The translations under genes were made by a program, and so were the position numbers. The notes under the pieces were generated by a model that worked only from the letters and a program-made list of their open reading frames with translations, did not search any database and had not been told where the DNA came from. DNA of 64,000 nt. Origin: Leifsonia sp. CL147 (GTDB taxonomy: Bacteria > Actinomycetota > Actinomycetes > Actinomycetales > Microbacteriaceae). Positions 20,427-30,094 of the stretch are shown here, in pieces. Numbering within the stretch: position 1 is the stretch's first letter; each line of letters begins with the position of its first letter. The stretch is from contig NZ_FOTM01000008.1 of assembly GCF_900114565.1 (NCBI RefSeq), forward strand, positions 5,860-69,859, given 5' to 3'.

Positions 20427-21611
20427 GTGACAGCACAACAGAACTACCTCGCCGTGATCAAGGTCGTCGGCATCGGCGGAGGCGGCGTCAACGCCGTCAA
20501 CCGCATGATCGAGCTCGGCCTCCGCGGCGTCGAGTTCATCGCCATCAACACGGACGCGCAGGCGCTGCTGATGAGCGACGCCGATGTCAAGCTCGACGTC
20601 GGGCGCGAGATCACCCGCGGCCTCGGCGCCGGAGCCGACCCCGAGGTCGGCCGTCGCGCATCGGAGGACCACGCCGAGGAGATCGAGGAAGCCCTCGCGG
20701 GCGCCGACATGGTCTTCGTCACGGCGGGTGAAGGCGGCGGCACCGGCACGGGCGGCGCCCCGGTCGTTGCACGCATCGCGAAGTCGATCGGCGCGCTGAC
20801 GATCGGTGTCGTCACCAAGCCGTTCTCGTTCGAGGGCAAGCGCCGGCAGCAGCAGGCCGAGATCGGCGTCCAGCGGCTCAAGGAAGAGGTCGACACCCTC
20901 ATCGTGGTGCCGAACGACCGGCTGCTGGAGATCAGCGACCGCGGCATCAGCATGCTGGAGGCGTTCTCCACCGCCGACCAGGTGCTCCTCGCCGGTGTGC
21001 AGGGCATCACCGACCTCATCACCACCCCGGGACTCATCAACCTCGACTTCGCCGACGTCAAGTCGGTCATGCAGGGAGCCGGCTCGGCGCTCATGGGGAT
21101 CGGCTCCTCGCGCGGCGCCGACCGGGCGATCAAGGCCGCGGAGCTCGCCGTGGCCTCGCCGCTGCTGGAGGCGTCGATCGACGGCGCCCACGGAGTCCTG
21201 CTCTCGATCCAGGGCGGATCGAACCTCGGGATCTTCGAGATCAACGACGCCGCTCGCCTGGTCCAGGAGGCGGTGCACCCGGAGGCGAACATCATCTTCG
21301 GTGCGGTCATCGACGACACCCTCGGCGACGAGGTGCGCGTGACCGTCATCGCGGCCGGCTTCGACGGAGGCGAGCCCAACACGCGGCCCGCGGCGGTCGA
21401 CGGCCGGCGCGCCAGCTATGTGGAGGCCGGATCCGAGCAGGCGCAGGCGGCCTCCTCCGCGCCGTTCGAAGCAGGCGAGGCCGCGGCTCCCGCTCCCGCC
21501 GCCGACACCTGGCAGACCGGCGAGAGCCCGGCCGCAGAGGCGGCACCCCAGAAGGACCCGGCGTTCGACGACGAGAATGACGACCTCGACATCCCCGACT
21601 TCCTCAAGTAA
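20427..21611 (+). CDS. ftsZ: Cell division GTPase FtsZ
   Basis: 394 aa, GTG start after GGAGG. GTP loop [12 protein letters not shown], synergy/T7 loop [12 protein letters not shown]-terminal tail of about 60 residues ending in the conserved peptide [10 protein letters not shown], which in actinobacteria binds SepF and FtsW. Tubulin-like filaments form the Z ring. The 144-bp upstream gap indicates its own promoter control. Confidence 0.98.
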   Translation: MTAQQNYLAVIKVVGIGGGGVNAVNRMIELGLRGVEFIAINTDAQALLMSDADVKLDVGREITRGLGAGADPEVGRRASEDHAEEIEEALAGADMVFVTAGEGGGTGTGGAPVVARIAKSIGALTIGVVTKPFSFEGKRRQQQAEIGVQRLKEEVDTLIVVPNDRLLEISDRGISMLEAFSTADQVLLAGVQGITDLITTPGLINLDFADVKSVMQGAGSALMGIGSSRGADRAIKAAELAVASPLLEASIDGAHGVLLSIQGGSNLGIFEINDAARLVQEAVHPEANIIFGAVIDDTLGDEVRVTVIAAGFDGGEPNTRPAAVDGRRASYVEAGSEQAQAASSAPFEAGEAAAPAPAADTWQTGESPAAEAAPQKDPAFDDENDDLDIPDFLK

Positions 21612-22290
21612 CGGGCTGGCCGAGCGGCTCGCAGCGGTCCGGGAGGGCGTCGAGGACGCCGCCCGGGCCGCCGGCCGTTCGCCCGGGGAGCTCACCACCA
21701 TCGTCGTGACGAAGTTCCACCCGGCGTCGCTGGTGCGCGAGCTCGCCGGGCTCGGCGTGCGCGACGTCGGGGAGAACCGTCATCAGGAGGCGCAGGCGAA
21801 GGCCGCCGAGCTGGCCGACCTCGACCTCGCCTGGCACTTCGTCGGGCAGCTGCAGGGCAAGAAGGCGCGGCAGGTGCGGCGATACGCGTCCGTCGTCCAC
21901 TCGGTCGACCGGCTGTCGCTGGTGGATGCGCTGGCCGCCCGCGAGGGCGAGGCCGACCCGGACCTCGACGTCTTCGTCCAGCTCAACCTGACGGACGATC
22001 CCGGACGCGGCGGCGTCGCAGATCGCGACCTGGAGCCGCTGGTGGAGCACGTGCTGGAAACGCCGGGACTGCGCCTGCTGGGCGTCATGGCGGTGGCTCC
22101 GCTCGGAGAGCAGCCCGCCAGCGCCTTCGAACGGGTGCGCGCCGCCTCCGGCCGCGTCCGCTCGCTCGCCCCGGACGCCTCCGCGATCTCGGCCGGGATG
22201 TCGCAGGACTACCGGGAGGCCATCGCCGCCGGCGCGACACACCTTCGGATCGGGACGGCCATTACCGGGAATCGGCCCGAGGTTCGTTAA
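21577..22290 (+). CDS. YggS/PLPBP family pyridoxal-phosphate homeostasis protein
   Basis: 237 aa from ATG 21577, overlapping ftsZ by 35 nt; the region before LAERLAAV is poorly conserved, so a shorter form is possible. PLP lysine in [24 protein letters not shown] and [12 protein letters not shown] are family motifs; [10 protein letters not shown] and LRIGTAITG bind phosphate. Controls cellular PLP and amino-acid balance. Its place between ftsZ and sepF is usual in Gram-positives, but the laccase-domain gene often found between ftsZ and yggS is missing here. Confidence 0.92.
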   Translation: MTTSTSPTSSSNGLAERLAAVREGVEDAARAAGRSPGELTTIVVTKFHPASLVRELAGLGVRDVGENRHQEAQAKAAELADLDLAWHFVGQLQGKKARQVRRYASVVHSVDRLSLVDALAAREGEADPDLDVFVQLNLTDDPGRGGVADRDLEPLVEHVLETPGLRLLGVMAVAPLGEQPASAFERVRAASGRVRSLAPDASAISAGMSQDYREAIAAGATHLRIGTAITGNRPEVR

Positions 22291-22350
22291 TCTCGAAGCA
22301 CGAGTTCACGTGCGTGGCGAGGCGTCGCGCAGGTCTGTACGGAGGAAGCC

Positions 22351-22863
22351 ATGGCCAACCCGCTGAAGAAGACGATGGTCTACCTGGGCCTTGCCGACGA
22401 GGAGCTGGAGTTCGAGGAGCAGCACGAGCAGCACCAGCCGCGCCGCGAAGCCCCCGCGCCGGCTCCGTCGCCCGTGCAGGCCGTCCCCCATCCCGCCCCG
22501 GTCGCACCCGCGGCCGGCCGCGCTCCGGTCACGCCGCTGCGCAAGTCGTCCACAGCACGGAATGCATCGGTACAGGAAATGAACGAGATCCTCACGGTCC
22601 ACCCCCGCCAGTACCGCGACGCCCAGGCGATCGCCGAGTCGTTCCGGGAGGGCATCCCGGTCATCATCAACCTCTCGCAGATGAGCGAGGGCGACGCCCG
22701 GCGCCTCGTTGACTTCGCCAGCGGCCTCTCCCAGGGGCTCTACGGCAAGATCGAGCGCGTCACGCCGAAGGTGTTCCTGCTCTCGCCGAGCCACGTCGTG
22801 GTCTCCGGCGAGCACGGCGGTCAGGACGCCGACGTCGACGCATCCTTCTTCGCCCAGGCCTGA
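22351..22863 (+). CDS. sepF: Cell division protein SepF
   Basis: 170 aa, ATG after a GGAGGAAG site. N-terminal amphipathic segment ([14 protein letters not shown]) that binds membrane, a variable Pro/Ala/Glu-rich linker at about 20-65, and the SepF core ([24 protein letters not shown]). It anchors FtsZ to the membrane in actinobacteria, which lack FtsA and ZipA. Confidence 0.95.
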   Translation: MANPLKKTMVYLGLADEELEFEEQHEQHQPRREAPAPAPSPVQAVPHPAPVAPAAGRAPVTPLRKSSTARNASVQEMNEILTVHPRQYRDAQAIAESFREGIPVIINLSQMSEGDARRLVDFASGLSQGLYGKIERVTPKVFLLSPSHVVVSGEHGGQDADVDASFFAQA

Positions 22864-23001
22864 CGGCACGCGGCGCCTGGCGGGGACGCGACCTCCGGCG
22901 GGACGCACCCGCCGGCTGCGACGTCCGGCTCCACGACGCCTGAGCGCATCGGCTCCCTCCGCCTCCTCCGTGGGCGGCAGGGGAGGCGGTGCGCTTTCGT
23001 C

Positions 23002-23007
23002 CATACT
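23002..23007 (+). promoter_or_regulatory. -10 box of the yggT gene, leaderless layout
   Basis: CATACT, six bases before GTG at 23014. The rest of the 150-bp sepF-yggT gap shows no gene or hairpin with T-run. Confidence 0.5.
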
Positions 23008-23013
23008 GGGTAG

Positions 23014-23310
23014 GTGCTTGCCGTCTCGATCATCGCGACCGTCGTCTACTACGCGCTGCTGATCTACTTCTTCGTGCTGTGGGCCCGGTTCGTGCTCGAT
23101 CTCGTCCGGGTGTTCGCCCGCCAGTGGCGGCCGCGCGGCTTCGGGCTGGTGCTGGCCGAATCCACGTACGTGATCACCGATCCGCCCATCCGCTTCTTCC
23201 GCCGGATCATCCCGCGCGTCTCCATGGGTCCGGTGGCGATCGATTTCGGGTGGAGCCTCACGATGCTGGTGGTCATCATCGGGCTGTACGTGACCCTGGG
23301 ATTCCGCTGA
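23014..23310 (+). CDS. YggT family membrane protein
   Basis: 98 aa, GTG start. Two hydrophobic segments flank a basic loop: VSIIATVVYYALLIYFFVLW and IDFGWSLTMLVVIIGLYVTL, with the family's ITDPPIRFFRRIIPR between. Constant neighbour of sepF and divIVA in Gram-positives; the function is not established. Confidence 0.9.
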   Translation: MLAVSIIATVVYYALLIYFFVLWARFVLDLVRVFARQWRPRGFGLVLAESTYVITDPPIRFFRRIIPRVSMGPVAIDFGWSLTMLVVIIGLYVTLGFR

Positions 23311-23456
23311 GTGTTGCTGAGGCCCGCGGCGGAGCGCCCGTTGTATCGTTGACGAGCCGACGCGCGGACCGTGCGGGTGGCTGCGCGAGTCCCATCCGCT
23401 TTGCTAGCGTTGGCTGAACGCGTTTCTGTTCCAATTTTTCACGAAGGTGGCTTGCC

Positions 23457-24284
23457 ATGGCGCTGACTCCGGAAGATGTAGTCAACAAGCGGTTCCAGCC
23501 GACGAAGTTCCGCGAGGGGTACGACCAGGACGAGGTCGACGACTTCCTCGACGAAGTCGTCGTCGAGCTGCGTCGCCTGAATCAGGAGAACGAGGAGCTC
23601 AAGCAGCGTCTCGTGGCCGCCGACTCCCGGATCGCCGAGCTGCAGCGCAGCGGTGGCCAGGGCGGCGCCGTCGCCGCTCCGGCGCAGGCCGGCAACGCCG
23701 AGACCGAGCGTCTTCAGCGCGAGAACGAAGACCTGCGTCAGCGCCTCGCCCAGGCGCAGCAGGAGGCCGCACAGGCCGCTCAGCAGGCGCAGGCTCAGCC
23801 CGCTCCGGCGTACCAGCCGCCAGCGGACGACGCGAACGACCCCAACGCCACCAACAACCTCCTCCAGCTCGCCCGCCGGCTCCACGAGGAGCACGTGCGC
23901 GAGGGCGTCGAGAAGCGCGACCAGCTCATCGCCGAGGGGCACGCCACCGCAGCCCGCATCGTCGCAGAGGCCGAGTCGAAGCAGCGCGCCCAGATCAGCG
24001 CCCTCGACCAGGAGCGCACCGGACTCGAGCGTCGCATCGATGAACTCCGCACGTTCGAGCGGGACTACCGTAAGGGTCTCAAGAGCTACATCGAGAGCCA
24101 GCTCCGCGACCTCGACGCGCCCGTCCAGGGCGGCGGCGCCAACCCGGCCCAGAGCCGTGCGGCCGTTCCGGTAGGCGCCGGAAGCGCGGTTCCGGCTCCG
24201 GTGCCCGCAGGCGGCTCCGACGACGGCAACCAGGGCCAGCAGGTTGGTCAGCAGCCTCCGGCCTTCCCCGGCTTTGGAGGCTAG
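23457..24284 (+). CDS. divIVA: DivIVA/Wag31 polar growth protein
   Basis: 275 aa. N-terminal DivIVA domain (LTPEDVVNKRFQPTKFREGYDQDEVDDFLDE) that senses membrane curvature, a coiled coil, an Ala/Gln/Pro linker (about 100-125), a second coiled coil, then a Gly/Pro tail. In actinobacteria it recruits the apical wall-synthesis machinery. Candidate -10 elements lie around 23344 and 23404; the ribosome site is GAAGGTGG. Confidence 0.95.
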   Translation: MALTPEDVVNKRFQPTKFREGYDQDEVDDFLDEVVVELRRLNQENEELKQRLVAADSRIAELQRSGGQGGAVAAPAQAGNAETERLQRENEDLRQRLAQAQQEAAQAAQQAQAQPAPAYQPPADDANDPNATNNLLQLARRLHEEHVREGVEKRDQLIAEGHATAARIVAEAESKQRAQISALDQERTGLERRIDELRTFERDYRKGLKSYIESQLRDLDAPVQGGGANPAQSRAAVPVGAGSAVPAPVPAGGSDDGNQGQQVGQQPPAFPGFGG

Positions 24285-24960
24285 TCCCTCCCGGTCCAAG
24301 GTCAGCGTCCGGGCCTTGGTGATCCTGGGCGTGGTGGCGCTGTGCGTGTACCTCGTCGACCAGACCGCCAAGCTCCTGGTGGTGGCGAACCTCTATGAGG
24401 GTCAGCAGTTCCAGGTCCTCGGGCAGCTGCTGCAGTTCCACTTCGTGAAGAACGCGGGCGCAGCGTTCTCGATCGGCACCGGCTCCACATGGATCTTCTC
24501 CATCGTGGGCGTCGGCGTCCTCGGGTTCGTCATCTGGTACGCCCCGCGGATCCGGTCGACGGCCTGGGCGGTGCTGTTCGGGCTGCTGCTCGGGGGGCTC
24601 CTCGGCAACCTGACCGACCGGCTGTTCCGCGAACCCGGCTTCGGCGTCGGCCACGTGGTCGACTTCCTGCAGATCCCCGTGCTGCCCGCGATCTTCAACC
24701 TCGCCGACGTGGCGATCGTGTCGAGCATGGTGCTGTTCCTCCTGCTCACCCTCCGCGGCGTCGGCCTCGACGGCCGGCACGCGCCGGACGGCGACGTCGA
24801 CCCGGAGAGCGAGTCGGTCGCGGGTGACCCGGCGAGCGAGTCGGTCCCGGGTGACCCGGTCGCAGGGGAGCCCGTCGCAGGGGGGCCTGTCGCAGGCGAG
24901 CCGACGTTGGGCGAGCCGAAGCAGCCCATCGCGAATCAGCACGACAAACCTCAGAGCTAG
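24244..24960 (+). CDS. lspA: Lipoprotein signal peptidase (signal peptidase II)
   Basis: 238 aa from TTG 24244; TTG 24274, which overlaps divIVA by 11 nt, is equally possible. Four membrane helices; DQTAKLLVV, FHFVKNAGAAFS and the catalytic aspartates in GNLTDRLFR and FNLADVAIV. Cleaves diacylglyceryl-modified prolipoproteins such as CtaC in this window. The last 60 or so residues form a hydrophilic repeat tail (GDPASES / GDPVAGEP units) not part of the enzyme family. ileS, which often sits between divIVA and lspA in relatives, is absent. Confidence 0.93.
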   Translation: MVSSLRPSPALEASPSRSKVSVRALVILGVVALCVYLVDQTAKLLVVANLYEGQQFQVLGQLLQFHFVKNAGAAFSIGTGSTWIFSIVGVGVLGFVIWYAPRIRSTAWAVLFGLLLGGLLGNLTDRLFREPGFGVGHVVDFLQIPVLPAIFNLADVAIVSSMVLFLLLTLRGVGLDGRHAPDGDVDPESESVAGDPASESVPGDPVAGEPVAGGPVAGEPTLGEPKQPIANQHDKPQS

Positions 24961-25878
24961 ATGGAGTCGCGCAGCATCCCGATCCCGGACGGGCTCGACG
25001 GCTCGCGCGTCGACGCGGGCCTCGCCAAGCTCCTCGGCTTCTCGCGCAGCTTCGCCGCCGAGATCGCCGAGGCGGGCGGCGTGACGGTGGACGGCCGGGA
25101 GGCCGGCAAGTCCGACCGCCTCGCGGCCGGCTCGTGGCTCGAGGTGTCGTGGCAGCCGAAGTCGGACGTGCAGGTCGTCCCCATCGCCGTCCCCGAGCTC
25201 ACGATCGTGCACGATGACGACGACATCGTGGTGATCGACAAGCCCGTCGGCGTGGCCGCCCATCCCTCGGTCGGCTGGGAGGGCCCGACGGTGCTGGGCG
25301 CGCTGGCCGCCGCGGGCTTCCGGATCTCCACCTCGGGCGCCGCCGAGCGCGCGGGCATCGTCCACCGCCTCGACGCCGGCACGAGCGGCCTCATGGTCGT
25401 CGCGAAGTCGGAGCACGCCTACACGGTCCTCAAACGTGCCTTCCACGACCGGACCGTGGAGAAGATCTACCACGCCGTCGTGCAGGGCCATCCGGATCCG
25501 CTCACCGGCACGATCGACGCGCCGATCGGCCGCCATCCACGGTCCGACTGGAAGTTCGCCGTGGTCGCGGGCGGGAAGCCCTCCGTCACGCATTACGAGA
25601 CGATCGAGGCGTTCCCTTCGGCAAGCCTCCTCGAGATCCATCTGGAGACCGGTCGGACCCATCAGATCCGCGTCCACATGGCGGCCCAGCGGCACCCGTG
25701 CGTGGGCGATGCGATGTACGGAGCCGACCCGGCGCTGAGCGCGCGGCTGGGCCTCTCGCGCCAGTGGCTGCACGCCGTCCAGCTGTCCTTCGACCACCCG
25801 GCGACGGGGGAGTGGGTCACCTTCACGACGACCTATCCCGCGGACCTGCAACACGCTCTGGACGTGCTCCGCACGTAG
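24961..25878 (+). CDS. rluD: RluA-family 23S rRNA pseudouridine synthase (RluD type)
   Basis: 305 aa; ATG abuts the lspA stop. N-terminal S4 RNA-binding domain (about 12-60) and a catalytic domain with [12 protein letters not shown], where the Asp is the nucleophile, plus [10 protein letters not shown] and [10 protein letters not shown]. Isomerises uridines in the 23S rRNA helix 69 region; exact sites are inferred from the family. Confidence 0.94.
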   Translation: MESRSIPIPDGLDGSRVDAGLAKLLGFSRSFAAEIAEAGGVTVDGREAGKSDRLAAGSWLEVSWQPKSDVQVVPIAVPELTIVHDDDDIVVIDKPVGVAAHPSVGWEGPTVLGALAAAGFRISTSGAAERAGIVHRLDAGTSGLMVVAKSEHAYTVLKRAFHDRTVEKIYHAVVQGHPDPLTGTIDAPIGRHPRSDWKFAVVAGGKPSVTHYETIEAFPSASLLEIHLETGRTHQIRVHMAAQRHPCVGDAMYGADPALSARLGLSRQWLHAVQLSFDHPATGEWVTFTTTYPADLQHALDVLRT

Positions 25879-26039
25879 CCGGCGCGCATCGAAAACGGAG
25901 GAATTCCGGTCGGTTCCGGCCCTCGCCTCCTCCCTTTCCTGCGCCCGCGCGGCGCGTCGCGCAACATCTCCTCCTTTCCCCCCGGCGGTGCCGAGGGTCG
26001 CCGAAAAATGTCGGCCGAACCGTTTACGCTGAAGGGGTC
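25879..26039. repeat. Intergenic region rluD-dnaE containing the CTCCTCC repeat
   Basis: GAAAACGGAGGA at 25891-25902, CTCCTCCCTTTCCTGCG at 25927-25943 and CTCCTCCTTTCC further on match the repeat cores at 1-233. A dnaE -10 (TACGCT, 26025-26030) closes the region, 9 nt before the ATG. Confidence 0.6.
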
Positions 26040-29000
26040 ATGAGCGACTCCTTCGTACATCTCCACGTCCACAGCGAGTACTCGATGCTCGACGGGGCGG
26101 CGCGGGTCAAACCGCTGGTTGAGGCGGCGGCGGCGCAGGGGATGCCCGGGGTCGCCATCACCGACCACGGCAATATGTTCGGCGCGTTCGACTTCTGGCG
26201 CACCGCCGTCGATGCGGGCATCAAGCCGATCATCGGCACCGAGGCGTACCTCACGCCCGGCACCCATCGCACCGACAAGACCAGGATCCGCTGGGGCGAC
26301 GGCGGCGGCGACGACGTCTCGGGCTCCGGCGCGTACACCCACATGACGATGCTCGCGGCGACCACCGAGGGCATGCACAACCTGTTCCGGATGTCGTCGT
26401 ACGCCTCCATGGAGGGCTACTACTTCAAGCCGCGCATGGACCGCGACCTGCTCAGCCGGTATTCGAAGGGCATCATCGCGACCACGGGATGCCCCTCCGG
26501 CGAGGTCCAGACGCGCCTGCGCCTGGGCCAGTACGAGGCGGCACGGGAGGCGGCGGCCGAGTTCCGCGACATCTTCGGCCGCGAGAACTTCTTCGCCGAG
26601 ATCATGGACCACGGCCTCGGCATCGAGCGCCGGATCATGTCCGACCTCATCCGGCTGGCGAAAGATCTGGGCCTGCCGCTGGTGGGGACCAACGACCTCC
26701 ACTACACGCACGCCGAGGATGCGAAGAGTCACGCCGCCCTGCTCTGCGTGCAGTCCGGCTCCACCCTCGACGACCCCAACCGCTTCAAGTTCGACGCCGA
26801 CGAGTTCTACCTCAAGACGCCGGAGCAGATGCGGCAGCTGTTCCGCGACTATCCCGAGGCGTGCGACAACACCCTGGCGATCGCCGAGCGCTGCGACGTG
26901 CAGTTCGACACGGCCGCGAACTACATGCCGCGCTTCCCCGTCCCCGAGGGCGAGACGGAGCAGACGTGGTTCGTGAAGGAGGTCGAGCGGGGCCTCGAGC
27001 AGCGGTACCCGGGCGGCATCACCCCCGAGGTGCGCAAGCAGGCCGACTACGAGATCGGCGTCATCTCGCAGATGGGATTCCCGGGCTACTTCCTCGTGGT
27101 CGCCGACTTCATCAACTGGTCGAAGCGCAACGGCATCCGCGTCGGCCCCGGCCGCGGCTCCGGCGCCGGCTCGATGGCCGCCTACGCGATGCGGATCACC
27201 GACCTCGACCCGCTGCAGCACGGCCTCATCTTCGAGCGGTTCCTCAACCCCGACCGCGTCTCGATGCCCGACTTCGACGTCGACTTCGACGACCGCCGCC
27301 GCGGCGAGGTCATCAAGTACGTGACCGAGAAGTACGGTTCGGAGCGCGTCGCCCAGATCGTCACGTACGGCACCATCAAGGCCAAGCAGGCGCTGAAGGA
27401 CTCCGGGCGTGTGCTCGGCTTCCCGTTCTCGATGGGTGAGAAGCTCACCAAGGCGATGCCCCCGCCCGTGATGGGCAAGGACATCCCGCTCACCGGCATC
27501 TTCGACAAAGACCACCCGCGCTACAAAGAGGCGGTCGACATCCGGGCGGTCGTCGAGACCGACCCGGAGGCGAAGACCGTCTTCGACACGGCGCTCGGAC
27601 TCGAGAACCTGAAGCGCCAGTGGGGCGTGCACGCGGCCGGCGTCATCATGTCGTCCGACCCGCTGATCGACATCATCCCGATCATGAAGCGGGAGCAGGA
27701 CGGCCAGATCGTCACGCAGTTCGACTACCCGGCCTGCGAGTCCCTCGGACTCATCAAGATGGACTTCCTGGGGCTGCGCAACCTCACCATCATCAACGAC
27801 GCCCTCGACAACATCCGCGACAACCGCGGCGAAGAACTCGTCCTCGAAGAGCTCGCGCTCGACGACCGTCCCGCCTACGAGCTCCTCTCGCGCGGTGACA
27901 CGCTGGGCGTGTTCCAGCTCGACGGCGGCCCGATGCGGTCGCTGCTGCGGCTCATGAAGCCGGACAACTTCGAGGACATCTCGGCGCTCATCGCGCTCTA
28001 CCGGCCGGGCCCCATGGGCGCGAACTCCCACACGAACTACGCGCTGCGCAAGAACGCCCAGCAGGCGATCACGCCCATCCACCCGGAGCTCGCCGAGCCG
28101 CTCGCCGAGATCCTCTCCACGAGCTACGGCCTCATCATCTACCAGGAGCAGGTGATGGCGATCGCGCAGAAGGTCGCGGGATTCTCGCTCGGCCAAGCAG
28201 ACATCCTGCGCCGCGCGATGGGCAAGAAGAAGAAGTCGGAGCTCGACAAGCAGTTCGAGGGCTTCTCGCAGGGCATGCAGGCCAACGGCTACTCGATGGA
28301 TGCGGTCAACAAGCTCTGGGAGATCCTGCTCCCGTTCTCCGACTACGCGTTCAACAAAGCGCACTCGGCCGCCTACGGCGTCATCTCGTACTGGACGGCC
28401 TACCTGAAGGCGCACTACCCCGCGGAGTACATGGCGGCGCTGCTGACCAGCGTCGGCGACTCCAAGGACAAGATGGCCCTCTACCTCAACGAGTGCCGCC
28501 GCATGGGCATCAAGGTGCTGCCGCCGGACGTCAACGAATCCAACCTGTACTTCGCCGCCGTCGGCGAGGACATCCGCTTCGGGATGGGCGCGGTCCGCAA
28601 CGTCGGGGCGAACGTCGTGGAGGGGGTCCGGGAGGCGCGCGAGAGCAAGGGCCGCTTCGAGACGTTCCACGACTTCCTGAACAAGGTGCCGATCCACGCC
28701 GCGAACAAGCGGACGGTCGAGTCGCTCATCAAGGCGGGCGCATTCGACTCGCTCGGCCACACCCGTCGTGCGCTGATCGAGGTGCACGAGGATGCGGTCG
28801 AGTCGGCCGTCAAGATCAAGCGCAACGAGGCGAACGGCGATGTCGGGTTCGACTTCGACAGCCTGTGGGGCGAGGACGAGGCGACGCAGACGCAGCACCA
28901 CATCCCGCAGCGTCCGGAATGGGCGAAGCGCGACAAGCTGGCGTTCGAGCGCGAGATGCTCGGACTCTACGTCTCCGACCATCCCCTCGCGGGCCTCGAG

Positions 29001-29555
29001 CTGCAGCTGGCCAAGCTCGCCAGTACGTCGATCGCCGAGCTGGTGGGCTCCGAGAGCATCCAGGACGGCGAGACCGTCACGATCGCGGGCCTCGTGACGA
29101 GCGTGCAGCACCGCGTGGCGAAGGCATCCGGCAACCAGTACGGGATGATCCAGGTCGAGGACTTCGGCGGCGAGTTGACCGTCATGTTCATGGGCAAGGC
29201 GTACCAGGAGTACTCTCCGCAGCTGGTGGGAGACGCGATCGTCGTCGTCCGGGGCCGGGTGAGCCTGCGCGACGACGGGATGAACCTGCACGCGTTCTCG
29301 CTGATGACGCCCGACGTGGGCCAGGCGAACGACTCCGGGCCGCTCGTGATCACGATGCCGGACCAGCGCGCGACCACCGACACCGTTCTGTCCCTGAACG
29401 AGGTCCTCGGTCGTCACCCCGGCGAGAGCGAGGTGCGCCTGCGGCTGGTGAAGGGTCACGTCGCGCGGGTGTTCGAGGTTCCCCGGCCGGTCACCGTCAG
29501 CGCGGACCTCTACGGAGAGCTGAAGGGCCTGCTCGGCCCCAACTGCCTCGTCTGA
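26040..29555 (+). CDS. dnaE: DNA polymerase III alpha subunit DnaE
   Basis: 1171 aa. N-terminal PHP domain (FVHLHVHSEYSMLDG and ITDHGNMFGAF), polymerase core with catalytic aspartates in PDFDVDFDDRRR, YQEQVMAIAQ, fingers and tandem helix-hairpin-helix (LINEC region), and a C-terminal OB fold (VTIAGLVTSVQHRV). Length is normal for DnaE1, the replicative polymerase. ATG 26040 starts MSDSFVHLHVHSEYS; longer in-frame starts reach back into rluD and are not supported. Confidence 0.98.
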   Translation: MSDSFVHLHVHSEYSMLDGAARVKPLVEAAAAQGMPGVAITDHGNMFGAFDFWRTAVDAGIKPIIGTEAYLTPGTHRTDKTRIRWGDGGGDDVSGSGAYTHMTMLAATTEGMHNLFRMSSYASMEGYYFKPRMDRDLLSRYSKGIIATTGCPSGEVQTRLRLGQYEAAREAAAEFRDIFGRENFFAEIMDHGLGIERRIMSDLIRLAKDLGLPLVGTNDLHYTHAEDAKSHAALLCVQSGSTLDDPNRFKFDADEFYLKTPEQMRQLFRDYPEACDNTLAIAERCDVQFDTAANYMPRFPVPEGETEQTWFVKEVERGLEQRYPGGITPEVRKQADYEIGVISQMGFPGYFLVVADFINWSKRNGIRVGPGRGSGAGSMAAYAMRITDLDPLQHGLIFERFLNPDRVSMPDFDVDFDDRRRGEVIKYVTEKYGSERVAQIVTYGTIKAKQALKDSGRVLGFPFSMGEKLTKAMPPPVMGKDIPLTGIFDKDHPRYKEAVDIRAVVETDPEAKTVFDTALGLENLKRQWGVHAAGVIMSSDPLIDIIPIMKREQDGQIVTQFDYPACESLGLIKMDFLGLRNLTIINDALDNIRDNRGEELVLEELALDDRPAYELLSRGDTLGVFQLDGGPMRSLLRLMKPDNFEDISALIALYRPGPMGANSHTNYALRKNAQQAITPIHPELAEPLAEILSTSYGLIIYQEQVMAIAQKVAGFSLGQADILRRAMGKKKKSELDKQFEGFSQGMQANGYSMDAVNKLWEILLPFSDYAFNKAHSAAYGVISYWTAYLKAHYPAEYMAALLTSVGDSKDKMALYLNECRRMGIKVLPPDVNESNLYFAAVGEDIRFGMGAVRNVGANVVEGVREARESKGRFETFHDFLNKVPIHAANKRTVESLIKAGAFDSLGHTRRALIEVHEDAVESAVKIKRNEANGDVGFDFDSLWGEDEATQTQHHIPQRPEWAKRDKLAFEREMLGLYVSDHPLAGLELQLAKLASTSIAELVGSESIQDGETVTIAGLVTSVQHRVAKASGNQYGMIQVEDFGGELTVMFMGKAYQEYSPQLVGDAIVVVRGRVSLRDDGMNLHAFSLMTPDVGQANDSGPLVITMPDQRATTDTVLSLNEVLGRHPGESEVRLRLVKGHVARVFEVPRPVTVSADLYGELKGLLGPNCLV

Positions 29556-29635
29556 CGCCGCCCCTCCCGCCCCCTCCGCCCCCCGCCTCCTCCCCTCCAC
29601 CCCCGCCTCCACCCCCCCGCCTCCACCCTCCGCCA

Positions 29636-29703
29636 TCCGCCGAGGTGCTCGTAGTTGCACACGACACGCCGTCTGGGGCTGCAACAACGAGCACCTCGGC
29701 GGA
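29636..29703. repeat. Extragenic palindrome A1
   Basis: 24-nt arms (29636-29659 and 29680-29703) with one mismatch and a 20-nt loop CACGACACGCCGTCTGGGGC. Arm core GAGGTGCTCGTTGTTGCA. Confidence 0.85.
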
Positions 29704-29844
29704 AGGTCGGGGCGAGGGGGACGTGCTCCTCCCGCCGAGGTGCTCGTAGTTGCGCGTACGGGGCCCGCCTGCCCCAAGGTGCTCATTCCGCCGAGGGGCT
29801 CGTTCCCGCGAGGTGCTCGTTGTTGCATCCGCCAGGGTGCTCAT

Positions 29845-29911
29845 TCCGGCGAGGTGCTCGTTGTTGCACCCGACACGCCGTCTGGGGCTGCAACAACGAG
29901 CACTTCGGGGA
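29845..29911. repeat. Extragenic palindrome A2
   Basis: Second copy with the same arms and a loop differing by one base from A1 (CCCGACACGCCGTCTGGGGC). Shared loop sequence shows common descent, not chance self-complementarity. Confidence 0.85.
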
Positions 29912-29925
29912 GGGCGTGAGGGCGG

Positions 29926-29982
29926 CAGAGCGGGAGGGGGAGAGCGGGAGGGGGAGAGCGGGAGGGGGAGAGCGGGAGGGGG
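29926..29982. repeat. G-rich 14-bp tandem repeat
   Basis: AGCGGGAGGGGGAG repeated about four times; runs of five or more G spaced closely could form a G-quadruplex on the plus strand. Confidence 0.75.
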
Positions 29983-30094
29983 GACAGTGGCGCAGCGTGA
30001 GGGGGCGAGAGCGGAGGCGGCGGGCGGCGGGCTGGGGGGCGACAGCTGGGGCGGCGGGCTCGGGCAGCGGACGGCGGCGGGCGGCGGGGCCGGG

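Larger units (their letters stand above)
29556..30094. repeat. 539-bp intergenic region with palindromic elements and a G-rich tandem
   Basis: No gene. C-rich stretch 29560-29630, then long palindromes of the GAGGTGCTCGTTGTTGCA family at 29636-29703 and 29845-29911, additional half-copies at about 29732-29754 and 29809-29827, degenerate GGTGCTCATTCC fragments between them, and four copies of a 14-bp unit AGCGGGAGGGGGAG at about 29926-29982. The remainder to 30094 is GC-rich with no hairpin-T-run. Confidence 0.85.

Noticed and set aside
25833-29828. 1331-residue open frame on the minus strand across dnaE
   Set aside because: Mirror frame of dnaE in high-GC DNA; composition is Arg/His/Val/Asp/Leu-rich with no domain, and the plus-strand DnaE has every expected motif.
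29636-29911. Palindromes after dnaE as a Rho-independent terminator or CRISPR repeats
   Set aside because: No T-run follows either element, the spacing is irregular and no spacers or cas genes occur.
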